Of a stretch of DNA of 64,000 nt, positions 38,430-48,655 are shown piece after piece. Location of the stretch: contig PXFS01000023.1 in assembly GCA_003564185.1 (NCBI GenBank), forward strand, positions 1 to 64,000. Reading direction: 5' to 3'. A program made the position numbers and the translations under genes. Every line of letters starts with the position of its first letter. Within the stretch, counting starts at the first letter, position 1. The notes below the pieces were generated by a model. That model was given only the letters and a program-made list of their open reading frames with translations, was not told where the DNA came from and did not search any database. The DNA is from Flavobacteriaceae bacterium (GTDB taxonomy: Bacteria > Bacteroidota > Bacteroidia > Flavobacteriales > Flavobacteriaceae).

Positions 38430-38699
38430 ATGGCAAAGGAATCAATGAAAGCACGTGAAGTTAAACGTGCCAAAACAGTAGATAAATATGCTGAAAAACG
38501 CAAAGCTTTAAAAGAAGCTGGCGATTATGAAGCGCTTCAGAAATTGCCTAAAAACGCGTCACCTGTGAGAATGCACAACCGTTGTAAATTGACAGGAAGA
38601 CCAAAAGGGTATATGAGACAATTTGGAATTTCTCGAGTAATGTTTAGAGAAATGGCTAATAAGGGTCTTATTCCAGGAGTTAAAAAGGCAAGTTGGTAA
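38430..38699 (+). CDS. rpsN: 30S ribosomal protein S14 (zinc-independent type)
   Basis: Head protein in the long, zinc-free class: 89 residues with an extended basic N-terminus and no CxxC pairs. It ends [20 protein letters not shown] and the usual ASW. It therefore does not depend on zinc supply, which is consistent with the zinc-free L36 in the same cluster. Confidence 0.98.
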   Translation: MAKESMKAREVKRAKTVDKYAEKRKALKEAGDYEALQKLPKNASPVRMHNRCKLTGRPKGYMRQFGISRVMFREMANKGLIPGVKKASW

Positions 38700-38717
38700 T
38701 TTTTAAAAAAAGGAATA

Positions 38718-39116
38718 ATGAATATTGATCCTGTATCAGATTATTTAACAAGAGTTAGAAATGCAGTAGCAGCTTCTCACAGAGTAGTTGAAATTCCAGC
38801 ATCTAACTTGAAAAAGGAATTAACTAAGATTTTATTCGATCAAGGATATATCTTAAGTTATAAGTTTATTGAAGACAATAAACAAGGAACTATTAAAATT
38901 GCACTGAAATACGATAAGTTAGAGAATGACCCTGTCATTAAAAAGCTTCAACGTATTTCTAAACCAGGTTTACGTAAGTATGCTTCTGCTAAAGAATTAC
39001 CAAGAATTTTAAACGGTCTTGGTATAGCTATTGTTTCAACCTCTAAGGGAGTGATGACAGACAAGCAGGCTAGAAGAGAAAACGTTGGTGGAGAAGTGCT
39101 TTGTTACGTATATTAA
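38718..39116 (+). CDS. rpsH: 30S ribosomal protein S8
   Basis: Central-domain 16S rRNA-binding protein; in E. coli it represses the spc operon by binding mRNA at rpl[20 protein letters not shown] near the start and C-terminal [20 protein letters not shown] are diagnostic. The length is 132 residues. The 18-bp upstream gap shows no obvious S8-like target. Confidence 0.98.
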   Translation: MNIDPVSDYLTRVRNAVAASHRVVEIPASNLKKELTKILFDQGYILSYKFIEDNKQGTIKIALKYDKLENDPVIKKLQRISKPGLRKYASAKELPRILNGLGIAIVSTSKGVMTDKQARRENVGGEVLCYVY

Positions 39117-39137
39117 TTATTTTAAGACTAAAATAAA

Positions 39138-39680
39138 ATGTCAAGAATAGGAAATAGTCCGGTAAGCATTCCCGAAGGAGTAACAGTAACGGTGAAAGAC
39201 AACACGGTTACAGTGAAGGGTAAATTAGGGGAGCTAAGCCAAGAATTTAGCGATATAAGTATTCGCGTAGAAGAGAATGAAGTGATTTTAGAAAGATCTT
39301 CAGAGAAAAAGAACATAAAGTCTAAACATGGACTTTATAGAGCCTTAGTCAATAACATGGTTGTTGGAGTGTCTAATGGGTTTACCAAAGAATTAGAACT
39401 TGTTGGTGTAGGTTACCGTGCTTCAAATCAGGGACAGAAGCTTGATTTGGCAATTGGTTATTCACACAATGTTGTGATTGAACTAGCACCAGAGGTAAAA
39501 GTAGAAACGGTATCAGAAAAAGGTAAAAATCCAATTGTAAAATTATCTTCTTTTGATAATCAGTTAGTATCACAAGTAGCTGCTAAAATTCGTTCACTTA
39601 GAAAACCTGAACCATATAAAGGTAAAGGGATTAAATATGTAGGTGAATATATTAGAAGAAAAGCAGGTAAATCAGCTTAA
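39138..39680 (+). CDS. rplF: 50S ribosomal protein L6
   Basis: Two-domain protein near the factor-binding site. [20 protein letters not shown] at the start, [20 protein letters not shown] in the middle, and the C-terminal signature [23 protein letters not shown] are clear. The length is 180 residues, standard for the family. Confidence 0.99.
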   Translation: MSRIGNSPVSIPEGVTVTVKDNTVTVKGKLGELSQEFSDISIRVEENEVILERSSEKKNIKSKHGLYRALVNNMVVGVSNGFTKELELVGVGYRASNQGQKLDLAIGYSHNVVIELAPEVKVETVSEKGKNPIVKLSSFDNQLVSQVAAKIRSLRKPEPYKGKGIKYVGEYIRRKAGKSA

Positions 39681-39691
39681 TATTTAAGACT

Positions 39692-40048
39692 ATGGCATTT
39701 TCTAAACAAAAAAGAAGATTAAAAATTAGAAAGCGTATCAGAAGAACTATTACTGGTACAGCAGAAAGACCTAGACTTTCTATTTATAGAAGTAATAAGG
39801 CAATATATGCACAATTAGTAAATGATGTAGATGGAGTTACTTTAACTTCTACCTCTACATTTCATTTAGGAAAAGATGCAGAAGGAAAAACTAAAGTAGA
39901 ACAGTCTGTTTTGGTGGGTAAAGCTATAGCTGAAAAAGCCCTAAAACTTGGTGTTGAAAAAGTATGTTTTGATCGTGGAGGTTACCTTTACCACGGAAGA
40001 GTTAAATCGTTAGCAGAAGGCGCTCGTGAGGGCGGACTAAAATTTTAA
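39692..40048 (+). CDS. rplR: 50S ribosomal protein L18
   Basis: 5S rRNA-binding protein of the central protuberance. [32 protein letters not shown] and the C-terminal [20 protein letters not shown] are typical. The length is 118 residues. It lies in the conserved order rplF-rplR-rpsE. Confidence 0.98.
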   Translation: MAFSKQKRRLKIRKRIRRTITGTAERPRLSIYRSNKAIYAQLVNDVDGVTLTSTSTFHLGKDAEGKTKVEQSVLVGKAIAEKALKLGVEKVCFDRGGYLYHGRVKSLAEGAREGGLKF

Positions 40049-40054
40049 GAAATT

Positions 40055-40579
40055 ATGTATCAGAATTATAAAAACGTAGAAATTGTTAAACCTGGTGGAT
40101 TAGATCTTAAAGATCGTTTAGTAGGCGTTCAGCGTGTGACTAAAGTTACAAAAGGTGGTAGAGCTTTTGGTTTTTCTGCTATTGTTGTTGTTGGTGACGA
40201 AAATGGTGTTGTTGGACAAGGACTTGGTAAATCTAAAGAAGTTGCTGATGCAATATCAAAAGCTGTGGAAGACGCTAAGAAAAATCTTGTACGTATTCCT
40301 CTTCATAAAGGAACTTTACCTCATGAACAAAAAGGGAAGTATGGCGGTGCAAGAGTATTGTTAATTCCTGCTTCTCCTGGTACAGGGGTAATAGCTGGAG
40401 GTCCTGCACGTGTGGTTCTTGAATCTGTTGGTGTTCACGATGTTTTATCCAAAAACCAAGGTTCTAACAACCCACATAATGTTGTAAAAGCAACGTTTGA
40501 TGCTTTGTTACAATTAAGAAGTGCAGAAACCGTTGCTAAACAAAGAGGAATTACTTTAGATAAACTTTTTAACGGATAA
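40055..40579 (+). CDS. rpsE: 30S ribosomal protein S5
   Basis: Decoding-fidelity protein at the mRNA entry. The double-stranded RNA-binding start [20 protein letters not shown] and [20 protein letters not shown] are present, with [20 protein letters not shown]-terminally. The length is 174 residues. The basic loop in which spectinomycin-resistance changes occur (VTKGGR) is unaltered. Confidence 0.98.
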   Translation: MYQNYKNVEIVKPGGLDLKDRLVGVQRVTKVTKGGRAFGFSAIVVVGDENGVVGQGLGKSKEVADAISKAVEDAKKNLVRIPLHKGTLPHEQKGKYGGARVLLIPASPGTGVIAGGPARVVLESVGVHDVLSKNQGSNNPHNVVKATFDALLQLRSAETVAKQRGITLDKLFNG

Positions 40580-40590
40580 TATATTAGGTA

Positions 40591-40776
40591 ATGGCAAAAA
40601 TTAAAGTTACTAAAGTCAAAAGTGCTATTAAAAAGCCAAAGCGTCAAAAGCTTACGCTAGAAGCATTAGGACTAAGCAAAATAGGTCAATCTGTAGAACA
40701 TGCAGATACGCCTAATATTTTAGGAATGATAAATAAGGTTAAACACTTAGTTTCTGTAGAAGAAATAAAAAAATAA
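40591..40776 (+). CDS. rpmD: 50S ribosomal protein L30
   Basis: Small large-subunit protein, 61 residues, with [20 protein letters not shown] and the family-typical [20 protein letters not shown]. It is absent from some bacterial lineages but kept here, between rpsE and rplO, with a 3-bp gap to the latter. Confidence 0.96.
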   Translation: MAKIKVTKVKSAIKKPKRQKLTLEALGLSKIGQSVEHADTPNILGMINKVKHLVSVEEIKK

Positions 40777-40779
40777 CTT

Positions 40780-41232
40780 ATGGAATTACATAATTTAAAA
40801 CCCGCTAGTGGTTCTACTAAATCAAAAAGCAAACGCTTAGGTAGAGGAGAAGCTACTGGTTCTGGTGGTACAGCAGGAAGAGGTCATAAGGGGGCTAAAT
40901 CTCGTTCAGGATATTCTAAAAAAATAGGATTTGAAGGAGGGCAGATGCCGTTACAAAGACGTGTTCCTAAATTTGGATTTACGAATCCTAATAGAGTAGA
41001 ATACAAAGGTGTTAACCTTGATGTTCTTCAGGATTTGGTTGACCAAGGAAAAATTACTGATGAAGTTAGTCATGAAATTTTGGTTAACTTAAATGTAATT
41101 AAGAAAAATGATTTAGTTAAGATTTTAGGAAGAGGTGAATTAAAAGCCAGCCTAAAAGTTGCTGCTCATAAATTTACTAAAAGTGCACAGGATGCTATTA
41201 CTGGTGCTGGAGGAGAAGTAATAACACAATAA
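40780..41232 (+). CDS. rplO: 50S ribosomal protein L15
   Basis: Late-assembly large-subunit protein. The basic glycine-rich N-terminus KRLGRGEATGSGGTAGRGHK and the segment GFEGGQMPLQRRVPKFGFTN are diagnostic, with LKASLKVAAHKFTKSAQDAI near the C-terminus. The length is 150 residues. It directly precedes secY, as usual. Confidence 0.98.
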   Translation: MELHNLKPASGSTKSKSKRLGRGEATGSGGTAGRGHKGAKSRSGYSKKIGFEGGQMPLQRRVPKFGFTNPNRVEYKGVNLDVLQDLVDQGKITDEVSHEILVNLNVIKKNDLVKILGRGELKASLKVAAHKFTKSAQDAITGAGGEVITQ

Positions 41233-41242
41233 ACCGTCTTTT

Positions 41243-42583
41243 ATGAAGATTTTTGAGACCCTTAAAAATATCTGGAAAATTGAAGAGTTAAAAAACAGAA
41301 TCTTATTAACACTAGGTTTGTTACTTGTTTATCGTTTTGGTGCTCAGGTAGTTCTTCCAGGTATTGATTCTGCTGAGCTTGCAAATCTTTCAAGTCAAAC
41401 AGATGGTGGTTTATTAGGGCTGCTTAATGCTTTTACAGGAGGTGCTTTTTCTAACGCTTCTGTTTTTGCTTTAGGAATCATGCCTTATATCTCTGCATCT
41501 ATTGTTGTACAGCTTATGACAATAGCTATTCCTTATTTGCAGAAGCTTCAAAAAGAAGGGGAGAGCGGTAGAAAGAAAATTACTCAAATTACACGTTGGT
41601 TAACCATCGCTATTACCTTAGTGCAAGGACCAGGGTATATTTATAATTTGTATAATATTTTACCATCTTCAGCTTTTATGTTAGATAGCTCATTTACCTT
41701 TGTAGCTTCTTCAGTAATTATTCTTACTACAGGGTGTATTTTTGCTATGTGGTTAGGTGAGAAAATTACTGATAAAGGTATTGGTAATGGTATCTCACTG
41801 CTTATTATGGTAGGTATAATTGCCACATTGCCTCAAGCATTTTTACAGGAATTTAATTCCAGAATTACAGAATCTAATGGTGGTTTAATCCTGATATTGA
41901 TTGAGTTGGCAATTTGGTTCTTAATTATTCTTGCAAGTGTGATGTTAGTGAGAGCGGTTAGAAAAATACCTGTACAGTATGCTAGAAAAAATTCTTCTGG
42001 TAAATTTGAAAAAGCAGCTTTTGGTGGAGCAAGACAGTTTATTCCGTTGCGATTAAATGCGTCTGGGGTAATGCCTATAATATTTGCTCAAGCCATTATG
42101 TTTATTCCTGCAGCAGTAGCTGGATTATCCGATTCTGAAGCAGCACAAGGAGTTACAGCAGCATTTAATGATATGTTTGGTCTTTGGTACAATATAGTTT
42201 TTGCCTTATTGATTATAGTATTTACTTATTTTTATACGGCAATAACAGTTCCTACTAATAAAATGGCTGATGATTTAAAACGAAGTGGTGGATTTATTCC
42301 AGGCATCCGTCCTGGTACGGAAACCTCTGAATATTTAGATCGAATCATGTCTCAAATTACACTTCCAGGTTCTATATTCTTAGCTTTAATTGCTGTATTT
42401 CCAGCTTTTATCGTTAGTTTGATGGGAGTGACTCAAGGTTGGGCATTATTTTTCGGTGGTACTTCATTACTCATTATGGTGGGGGTATCAATTGATACTA
42501 TTGAACAAGTTAATTCATACTTATTAAATCGTCATTATGATGGTTTAATTAAATCAGGAAAAAACAGAAAAGCAGTAGCATAA
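41243..42583 (+). CDS. secY: Protein translocase subunit SecY
   Basis: Channel of the Sec translocon in the inner membrane. The 446-residue product has ten hydrophobic helices. It includes the plug-region start [20 protein letters not shown], the [14 protein letters not shown] helix, [19 protein letters not shown], and the cytoplasmic loop [20 protein letters not shown] that contacts the ribosome and SecA. secG lies in this window at 62866-63198. infA follows 2 bp later; no adk or map gene is interposed here. Confidence 0.98.
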   Translation: MKIFETLKNIWKIEELKNRILLTLGLLLVYRFGAQVVLPGIDSAELANLSSQTDGGLLGLLNAFTGGAFSNASVFALGIMPYISASIVVQLMTIAIPYLQKLQKEGESGRKKITQITRWLTIAITLVQGPGYIYNLYNILPSSAFMLDSSFTFVASSVIILTTGCIFAMWLGEKITDKGIGNGISLLIMVGIIATLPQAFLQEFNSRITESNGGLILILIELAIWFLIILASVMLVRAVRKIPVQYARKNSSGKFEKAAFGGARQFIPLRLNASGVMPIIFAQAIMFIPAAVAGLSDSEAAQGVTAAFNDMFGLWYNIVFALLIIVFTYFYTAITVPTNKMADDLKRSGGFIPGIRPGTETSEYLDRIMSQITLPGSIFLALIAVFPAFIVSLMGVTQGWALFFGGTSLLIMVGVSIDTIEQVNSYLLNRHYDGLIKSGKNRKAVA

Positions 42584-42585
42584 TT

Positions 42586-42801
42586 ATGGCAAAACAACCT
42601 TCAATAGAACAAGACGGAACAATTATAGAGGCATTGTCTAATGCAATGTTTCGAGTAGAACTAGAGAATGGTCATATTGTGACCGCTCATATCTCCGGTA
42701 AAATGAGAATGCACTATATCAAGCTTCTGCCTGGAGATAAAGTAAAATTAGAAATGAGTCCTTATGATTTAACTAAGGCTCGCATAACCTATAGATATTA
42801 A
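42586..42801 (+). CDS. infA: Translation initiation factor IF-1
   Basis: OB-fold factor that occupies the ribosomal A site during initiation. [20 protein letters not shown], the [20 protein letters not shown] core and [20 protein letters not shown] are diagnostic. The length is 71 residues. It stands between secY and rpmJ. Confidence 0.98.
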   Translation: MAKQPSIEQDGTIIEALSNAMFRVELENGHIVTAHISGKMRMHYIKLLPGDKVKLEMSPYDLTKARITYRY

Positions 42802-42806
42802 AAGTC

Positions 42807-42923
42807 ATGAAAGTAAGAGCATCTATAAAAAAGAGAAGTGCTGATTGCAAAATCGTTCGTAGAAAAGGACGCTTGTATGTGATCAATAAAAAGAATCCAA
42901 AATTTAAACAAAGACAAGGGTAA
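42807..42923 (+). CDS. rpmJ: 50S ribosomal protein L36 (zinc-free variant)
   Basis: A 38-codon gene in the 124-bp space between infA and rpsM, translating as [20 protein letters not shown] and then [18 protein letters not shown]. Of the four zinc ligands of classical L36 (CxxC, C, H) only Cys14 remains; the others are Ser11, Asn and Phe, so this is a C-minus form that should not bind zinc. It starts 5 bp after infA and ends 2 bp before rpsM. Confidence 0.96.
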   Translation: MKVRASIKKRSADCKIVRRKGRLYVINKKNPKFKQRQG

Positions 42924-42925
42924 TT

Positions 42926-43300
42926 ATGGCAAGAATTGCAGGTGTTGATATACCAAAACAAAAGCGAGGAGTTATAGCATTAACCTATATCTTCGGAATT
43001 GGTCGCAGTACAGCTAAACATATTTTAGCCGCAGCCAAAGTAGACGAAAGTACCAAAGTTACTGACTGGAAAGATGATGAGATTGGACGCATCCGTGAAG
43101 CAGTTGGACAATACACCATTGAAGGTGAATTACGTTCAGAAGTTTCTATGAATATTAAGCGTTTGATGGACATTGGTTGTTATAGAGGAATTAGACATAG
43201 AACAGGTTTGCCATTACGTGGTCAACGAACTAAAAATAATTCTAGAACACGTAAAGGAAGAAAGAAAACTGTTGCTAATAAGAAAAAAGTAACTAAATAA
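42926..43300 (+). CDS. rpsM: 30S ribosomal protein S13
   Basis: Head protein bridging to the 50S subunit and contacting P-site t[33 protein letters not shown] and the C-terminal [20 protein letters not shown] are diagnostic. The length is 124 residues. It opens the alpha-operon genes, which here continue directly from spc. Confidence 0.99.
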   Translation: MARIAGVDIPKQKRGVIALTYIFGIGRSTAKHILAAAKVDESTKVTDWKDDEIGRIREAVGQYTIEGELRSEVSMNIKRLMDIGCYRGIRHRTGLPLRGQRTKNNSRTRKGRKKTVANKKKVTK

Positions 43301-43307
43301 TTAGAGA

Positions 43308-43691
43308 ATGGCTAAGTCAAACAATAAAAAACGTAAAGTTAATGTTGATGCCTTTGGTGAAGCACATGTTACTGCTTCATTCAATAACATCATTGTATCT
43401 TTAACTAATAAAAATGGAGATGTGATTTCTTGGTCTTCTGCTGGAAAAATGGGCTTTAGAGGGAGTAAGAAAAACACTCCTTACGCTGCTCAATTAGCTG
43501 CAGAAGATGCATGTAAAGTGGCTCACGAAGCAGGTCTTAGAAAAGTAAAAGTGTATGTAAAAGGACCTGGTAATGGAAGAGAATCTGCTATTCGTGCAAT
43601 TCATAATGCAGGTGTAGATGTTACTGAAATTATTGATGTAACTCCATTACCACATAACGGATGTCGTCCTCCTAAAAGACGTAGAGTTTAA
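43308..43691 (+). CDS. rpsK: 30S ribosomal protein S11
   Basis: Platform protein near the E site. It carries [20 protein letters not shown], the [19 protein letters not shown] segment and the C-terminal signature [18 protein letters not shown]. The length is 127 residues. The 67-bp gap after it, before rpsD, holds a candidate regulatory hairpin. Confidence 0.99.
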   Translation: MAKSNNKKRKVNVDAFGEAHVTASFNNIIVSLTNKNGDVISWSSAGKMGFRGSKKNTPYAAQLAAEDACKVAHEAGLRKVKVYVKGPGNGRESAIRAIHNAGVDVTEIIDVTPLPHNGCRPPKRRRV

Positions 43692-43708
43692 TTAATTAAA
43701 ATTATATA

Positions 43709-43740
43709 GGTTATCGAAGGATTGACCTTAATTCATAACC
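43709..43740 (+). promoter_or_regulatory. Candidate S4 leader hairpin upstream of rpsD
   Basis: GGTTAT (43709-43714) pairs with ATAACC (43735-43740), and inside it AAGG (43717-43720) pairs with CCTT (43726-43729), with an asymmetric internal loop. The gap is one of only two sizeable ones in the cluster and directly precedes the gene for S4, a known autoregulator in other bacteria. An S4-type leader motif has been described in Bacteroidia; I cannot test membership. Confidence 0.4.
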
Positions 43741-43758
43741 CAATTAAATACAAATAGA

Positions 43759-44364
43759 ATGGCAAGATATACTGGTCCCAAAACAAAAATAGCCCGTAAA
43801 TTCGGTGAGGCAATTTTCGGTGATGATAAATCTTTTGAGAAAAGAAATTATCCACCAGGACAACACGGTAATAATCGTAGAAGAGGAAAAAAATCTGAGT
43901 ACGCTATACAGTTAATGGAAAAACAAAAAGCTAAATATACGTATGGTATTTTAGAAAGACAATTCCGTAACATGTTTAAAAAAGCTACTCGTTCAACTGG
44001 AATTACAGGTGAGGTACTATTACAACTTTGCGAATCTCGTTTAGACAATGTAGTATTTCGTTTTGGTGTAGCTCCCTCTCGAAGAGCAGCTCGTCAATTA
44101 GTCTCTCACAAACATATTACTGTAAATGGAGAAATTGTAAATATTCCTTCTTATCAGGTTAAACCAAATGATGTTGTTGGTGTACGTGAAAAGTCAAAAT
44201 CACTTGTAGCTATCGAGGATTCTTTAGCTAACAACAAACAAGTATACGAATGGATGTCTTGGAACTCTGAAAAAATGGAAGGTACTTTTGTATCTGTTCC
44301 AGAACGTTCACAAATTCCAGAAAATATCAACGAGCAATATATAGTTGAATTGTACTCTAAATAA
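43759..44364 (+). CDS. rpsD: 30S ribosomal protein S4
   Basis: Primary 16S rRNA binder that nucleates assembly and often regulates its own m[23 protein letters not shown] at the start, [20 protein letters not shown], and the S4 domain [29 protein letters not shown] are clear. The length is 201 residues. No zinc-binding cysteines are present in the N-terminal region. Confidence 0.99.
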   Translation: MARYTGPKTKIARKFGEAIFGDDKSFEKRNYPPGQHGNNRRRGKKSEYAIQLMEKQKAKYTYGILERQFRNMFKKATRSTGITGEVLLQLCESRLDNVVFRFGVAPSRRAARQLVSHKHITVNGEIVNIPSYQVKPNDVVGVREKSKSLVAIEDSLANNKQVYEWMSWNSEKMEGTFVSVPERSQIPENINEQYIVELYSK

Positions 44365-44384
44365 TCATTAACAGAACTCAAATT

Positions 44385-45377
44385 ATGGCATTATTTAATT
44401 TTCAAAAGCCCGATAAGGTTATCATGATCGAATCTACCGATTTTGAGGGCAACTTCGAATTCAGACCCTTAGAACCTGGTTATGGTTTAACTGTTGGTAA
44501 CGCTTTAAGAAGAGTACTGTTGTCTTCACTAGAAGGCTTTGCAATCACCTCTATACGCATTGATGGTGTAGAGCATGAATTCAGTACGATTCCTGGTGTT
44601 GTTGAAGATGTTACCGAAATGATACTTAACTTCAAACAAGTACGTTTCAAAAAACAAGTAGAAGATTTAGATAACGAAACAGTAAGTATCAATATCAATG
44701 CAAAAGACCAACTTACTGCTGGAGATTTACAAAAGTTCATGAGTGGTTTTGAAATCTTAAACCCAGATTTAGTTATCTGTAATATGGATCAAAAAGTTTC
44801 TCTTAACATGGAACTTACCATCGAGAAAGGAAGAGGTTATGTTACTGCTGAAGAAAATAAAGATGAAAAAGCACCCATAGGAACTATTTTTGTGGACTCT
44901 ATTTTTACACCAATTAAAAATGTTAAGTACAGCATTGAAAATTACCGTGTAGAACAGAAAACAGATTACGAAAAATTAGTTTTCGAAATTAAAACCGACG
45001 GGTCAATTTTTCCTAAAGATGCTTTAACCGAAGCAGCTAAGACATTAATTCATCACTTTATGTTATTCTCTGATGAGCGTATCACTTTAGAGACTGATGA
45101 ATTATCTCAAGCTGAAACGTATGATGAAGAATCACTTCATATGAGACAATTACTTAAGTCTAAATTAGTAGATTTAGATCTTTCAGTAAGAGCTTTAAAT
45201 TGCTTGAAAGCTGCTGAAGTAGACACTCTTGGCGATTTAGTATCGTACAATAAAAATGATCTGATGAAATTTAGAAATTTTGGTAAAAAATCGCTCACTG
45301 AATTAGAGGAATTAGTTGCTGAAAAAGGCTTAGATTTCGGAATGGATCTGTCCAAGTATAAATTAGATAAAGAATAA
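44385..45377 (+). CDS. rpoA: DNA-directed RNA polymerase subunit alpha
   Basis: Dimerising scaffold of RNA polymerase. The N-terminal domain shows [20 protein letters not shown] (dimer interface) and [15 protein letters not shown] flexible linker follows near residue 235. The C-terminal domain that binds DNA and activators reads [20 protein letters not shown] and then [20 protein letters not shown]. The length is 330 residues. The order rpsD-rpoA-rplQ is conserved. Confidence 0.99.
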   Translation: MALFNFQKPDKVIMIESTDFEGNFEFRPLEPGYGLTVGNALRRVLLSSLEGFAITSIRIDGVEHEFSTIPGVVEDVTEMILNFKQVRFKKQVEDLDNETVSININAKDQLTAGDLQKFMSGFEILNPDLVICNMDQKVSLNMELTIEKGRGYVTAEENKDEKAPIGTIFVDSIFTPIKNVKYSIENYRVEQKTDYEKLVFEIKTDGSIFPKDALTEAAKTLIHHFMLFSDERITLETDELSQAETYDEESLHMRQLLKSKLVDLDLSVRALNCLKAAEVDTLGDLVSYNKNDLMKFRNFGKKSLTELEELVAEKGLDFGMDLSKYKLDKE

Positions 45378-45400
45378 TAGAGTCTTAAAAGTATATCAAA

Positions 45401-45895
45401 ATGAGACACGGAAAGAAATTTAATCATTTAAGTCGTAAGACTGCACATCGTAAATCGATGCTTGCTAATATGACTTGTTCACTTATAGAACATAAACGTA
45501 TCAACACAACTGTTGCTAAAGCTAAGTCGCTAAGACAATTTGCAGAGCCTATCATTACCAAGTCTAAAGAAGACACTACTCATAATAGAAGGTTAGTTTT
45601 CTCCAAATTGAGAAACAAAGAAACCGTAAGTGAATTATTTAGAGAAGTTGCTCCTAAAATAGCTGACCGCCCTGGTGGTTATATAAGAATTATCAAATTA
45701 GGTAATCGTTTAGGAGATAATGCTCAAATGGCAATGGTAGAATTAGTTGACTTTAATGAGCTTTATAATCCAAATGGAGCCAAAAAGAAAAAATCTACGC
45801 GTAGAGCTGGTAAAAAGCAAAGTACTACTGATCAAGTAGCAACTGAATCAACTTCAGAAACTACTACAGAAGATGATGCTAAGACAAATGAATAA
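45401..45895 (+). CDS. rplQ: 50S ribosomal protein L17
   Basis: Exit-tunnel-rim protein and last gene of the ribosomal cluster. [20 protein letters not shown] and [20 protein letters not shown] are diagnostic, and the core ends near residue 125 ([14 protein letters not shown]). A roughly 40-residue tail follows, first Lys/Arg-rich, then Ser/Thr/Glu/Asp-rich, making it 164 residues instead of about 120. Such tails are common in Bacteroidota and probably disordered. A terminator follows 27 bp downstream. Confidence 0.98.
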   Translation: MRHGKKFNHLSRKTAHRKSMLANMTCSLIEHKRINTTVAKAKSLRQFAEPIITKSKEDTTHNRRLVFSKLRNKETVSELFREVAPKIADRPGGYIRIIKLGNRLGDNAQMAMVELVDFNELYNPNGAKKKKSTRRAGKKQSTTDQVATESTSETTTEDDAKTNE

Positions 45896-45921
45896 TCATA
45901 TGTTTATTTGTTGATAATATA

Positions 45922-45955
45922 GAGGGATAAGCTTTTTTGCTTGTCCCTTTTTTTT
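45922..45955 (+). terminator. Intrinsic terminator of the ribosomal supercluster
   Basis: GGGATAAGC and GCTTGTCCC (one G-U pair) enclose a TTTTTT loop and are followed by eight T. It is placed just after rplQ and before carA. Confidence 0.85.
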
Positions 45956-45980
45956 AAGCCCTTTTTAAATACCTCAAATT

Positions 45981-47093
45981 ATGAACTATACTAAAAATAA
46001 AAAAGCAGTTGTATTACTTGAAGACGGTACATTATTTATTGGAAAAGCTGTTGCTAATCTTGATTTTACTAGTTTTGGTGAAATTTGCTTCAATACTGGT
46101 ATGACGGGTTATCAAGAGATATTTACAGACCCCTCTTATTTTGGTCAAATCATGCTTACTACAAACGCCCATATAGGTAACTATGGAGTTAACCAAAACG
46201 AATCTGAGTCTGATTCGGTAAAAATAGCTGGTTTAGTTTGTAAGAATTTCTCCTACAATCCATCACGTGTTGACTCAGATCAATCTTTAGAAGATTTTTT
46301 AGCTAAATTTTCAATTCATGCCGTTTCCGATATAGATACACGTGCACTAACAGAATACATTCGAGTGCATGGAGCTATGAATGCTGTAATTAGCACAAAT
46401 GTTGATGATATTGATAGCTTAAAAAATCAATTAAACCAGCATCCAAGTATGGCTGGATTAGAGCTTTCTTCTAAAGTGTCTACCAAAAAACCCTATGAAC
46501 TAAATACAGAAGGTAATGCTAAATTTAAAGTGGCTGTACTAGATTTAGGAGTTAAACACAATATCTTGAGACATCTTGAAAAACGTAATTGTTTTTTAAA
46601 GGTTTTTCCTTGGAATTCAAGCTTTGAAGAAATGAAAGCTTTTGCACCTGATGCATTTTTTCTCTCTAATGGTCCTGGTGATCCAAAAACATTAAATTCA
46701 GTTGTAGAAGAAGTTAAAAAGATATTGGATAATGATTATCCTTTATTTGGTATATGTCTTGGTCATCAAATTATTTCTTTGGCTATGGGCATTAGTACGT
46801 TTAAAATGCATCATGGACATAGAGGTATAAATCACCCAGTTAAGAATCTCCTAACTGGAAAATCAGAAATCACCTCTCAAAATCATGGATTTAGTGTGAG
46901 TTATGAGGAAGCAGAAAATCATCCTCAGATTGAAATTACACATCTTCATTTAAATGATAATTCGGTAGCAGGAATTCAATTAAAAAATAAAGATTGTTTT
47001 AGTGTTCAATACCACCCAGAAGCCGGTCCAGGACCTAATGATGCTACTTATCTTTTTGATGATTTTATCAAAATGATAGAGCGTAAGACCTAA
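45981..47093 (+). CDS. carA: Carbamoyl-phosphate synthase small subunit
   Basis: Glutamine amidotransferase subunit that feeds ammonia to CarB for carbamoyl phosphate (pyrimidine and arginine synthesis). The N-terminal domain has AVVLLEDGTLFIGKAVAN and CFNTGMTGYQEIFTDPSYFG. The class I GATase domain carries the nucleophile Cys259 in GICLGHQ and the His/Glu pair in YHPEAGPGPND. The length is 370 residues. carB is not in the window. It lies between the rplQ terminator and eno, as often seen in Flavobacteriia. Confidence 0.96.
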   Translation: MNYTKNKKAVVLLEDGTLFIGKAVANLDFTSFGEICFNTGMTGYQEIFTDPSYFGQIMLTTNAHIGNYGVNQNESESDSVKIAGLVCKNFSYNPSRVDSDQSLEDFLAKFSIHAVSDIDTRALTEYIRVHGAMNAVISTNVDDIDSLKNQLNQHPSMAGLELSSKVSTKKPYELNTEGNAKFKVAVLDLGVKHNILRHLEKRNCFLKVFPWNSSFEEMKAFAPDAFFLSNGPGDPKTLNSVVEEVKKILDNDYPLFGICLGHQIISLAMGISTFKMHHGHRGINHPVKNLLTGKSEITSQNHGFSVSYEEAENHPQIEITHLHLNDNSVAGIQLKNKDCFSVQYHPEAGPGPNDATYLFDDFIKMIERKT

Positions 47094-47205
47094 TAATTAT
47101 TCACAGCAAACGTTTTAGTTGCAATAAATTATCATCTGATTTCCCTTAATTTAAGATTGAATGTAGATTTATTTGTAAATTGCACTAAACAAAAACTATA
47201 ATTTT

Positions 47206-48498
47206 ATGAGTGCAATTTTAGATATTCACGCAAGACAAATATTTGATTCAAGAGGAAATCCTGCTATAGAAGTAGATGTAACCACTGAAAATGGAGCTTT
47301 AGGAAGATTTGCAGTTCCTTCTGGTGCGTCAACTGGAGAGCATGAGGCAGTAGAGCTAAGAGATGGGGGTGATGATTACCTGGGTAAAGGGGTGCTTAAA
47401 GCAGTTGATAATGTAAATCATCTAATTGCTGAGAAATTATTGGGTGTTTCTGTTTTTGATCAAGAGGAAATTGATCAGTTACTAATAGATTTAGATGGCA
47501 CATCAAATAAAGCAAAATTAGGGGCTAATGCAATACTAGGAGTTTCAATTGCCTGTGCTAAAGCAGCTGCTGAAGATTTAGGTATGCCACTTTATAGATA
47601 TATAGGTGGGGTAAAAACTTCTACTTTGCCTGTGCCAATGATGAATATTATTAATGGAGGATCACATAGTGACGCTCCAATTGCATTTCAAGAATTTATG
47701 ATTATGCCTGTAATGGCTAATTCCTTTTCTGAAGCCATGAAAATTGGAACAGAAATATTTCATCAGCTTAAAAAAGTACTTAAAGAAAGAGGGCTTTCAA
47801 CTGCTGTTGGTGATGAAGGTGGTTTTGCGCCAGCTCTAGAGGGTACAGAAGATGCTTTAGAATCAATTAAAAAAGCTGTTGAAAAAGCAGGATATGCTTT
47901 TGGTAAAGAAGTATTTATTGCTTTAGATTGTGCTGCTGCTGAATTTTATGTTGATGGGATGTACGATTATACCAAATTTGAAGGGGATAAGGGGGTTAAA
48001 AGAACTGCAGAAGAGCAAGTAGCTTACTTGAAAGAATTAGTAGATAACTATCCAATTATCTCTATTGAAGATGCTATGGATGAAAATGATTGGGATGGTT
48101 TTAAGCTATTGACTGACGAACTTGGTGATCGTGTGCAAATTGTTGGAGATGATTTGTTTGTAACAAATGTAGAAAAGCTTTCCAGAGGAATTAACGAAGG
48201 TATTGCTAATTCAATACTTATTAAAGTTAATCAAATTGGTACTTTAACTGAAACGATAGCCGCTGTCAATATGGCTCACAAAGCTGGATATACTTCAGTA
48301 ATCTCTCACCGTTCTGGTGAAACTGAAGATAATACCATTGCTGATCTTGCAGTAGCATTAGAAACAGGACAGATCAAAACAGGTTCAGCTTCTCGAAGTG
48401 ATCGAATGGCTAAATATAATCAACTTTTACGTATTGAAGAAGAGCTAGGAAATACAGCCACATTTCCGCAAAAACTTGCTTTCCGTTTAGATTTCTAA
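47206..48498 (+). CDS. eno: Enolase
   Basis: Glycolytic enzyme interconverting 2-phosphoglycerate and phosphoenolpyruvate. The magnesium ligands and catalytic residues are in family motifs: [34 protein letters not shown] (substrate loop), [39 protein letters not shown], the catalytic Lys in [14 protein letters not shown], and [10 protein letters not shown]. The length is 430 residues. Two of the motifs vary slightly from E. coli but no active-site residue is lost. A long hairpin follows the gene. Confidence 0.98.
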   Translation: MSAILDIHARQIFDSRGNPAIEVDVTTENGALGRFAVPSGASTGEHEAVELRDGGDDYLGKGVLKAVDNVNHLIAEKLLGVSVFDQEEIDQLLIDLDGTSNKAKLGANAILGVSIACAKAAAEDLGMPLYRYIGGVKTSTLPVPMMNIINGGSHSDAPIAFQEFMIMPVMANSFSEAMKIGTEIFHQLKKVLKERGLSTAVGDEGGFAPALEGTEDALESIKKAVEKAGYAFGKEVFIALDCAAAEFYVDGMYDYTKFEGDKGVKRTAEEQVAYLKELVDNYPIISIEDAMDENDWDGFKLLTDELGDRVQIVGDDLFVTNVEKLSRGINEGIANSILIKVNQIGTLTETIAAVNMAHKAGYTSVISHRSGETEDNTIADLAVALETGQIKTGSASRSDRMAKYNQLLRIEEELGNTATFPQKLAFRLDF

Positions 48499-48521
48499 AC
48501 CGTATTTGTTAATTCAATATT

Positions 48522-48587
48522 AAGGAATCTACTCTATTTAGAAAATTAACAAAAGATTGTTTTTTAAATAGGTGGATTCCTTCGTTT
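48522..48587 (+). terminator. Probable terminator after eno
   Basis: AAGGAATCTACTCTATTTA (48522-48540) pairs, with G-U pairs and one bulge, with AAATAGGTGGATTCCTT (48566-48582); TCGTTTTT follows. The loop is long (about 25 nt), so termination strength is uncertain. Confidence 0.5.
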
Positions 48588-48592
48588 TTATA

Positions 48593-48622
48593 TCTGTTTT
48601 AAGCCTTAATTTTGTAAATTTG
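48593..48622 (+). promoter_or_regulatory. Putative promoter of gltA
   Basis: TAAATTTG at 48615-48622 fits the -7 box; TCTG at 48593-48596 is a poor -33 match with an 18-bp spacer. The predicted leader is about 27 nt. Confidence 0.4.
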
Positions 48623-48655
48623 TTGCAATTCTAATAATAAATAAAACTTATATAA

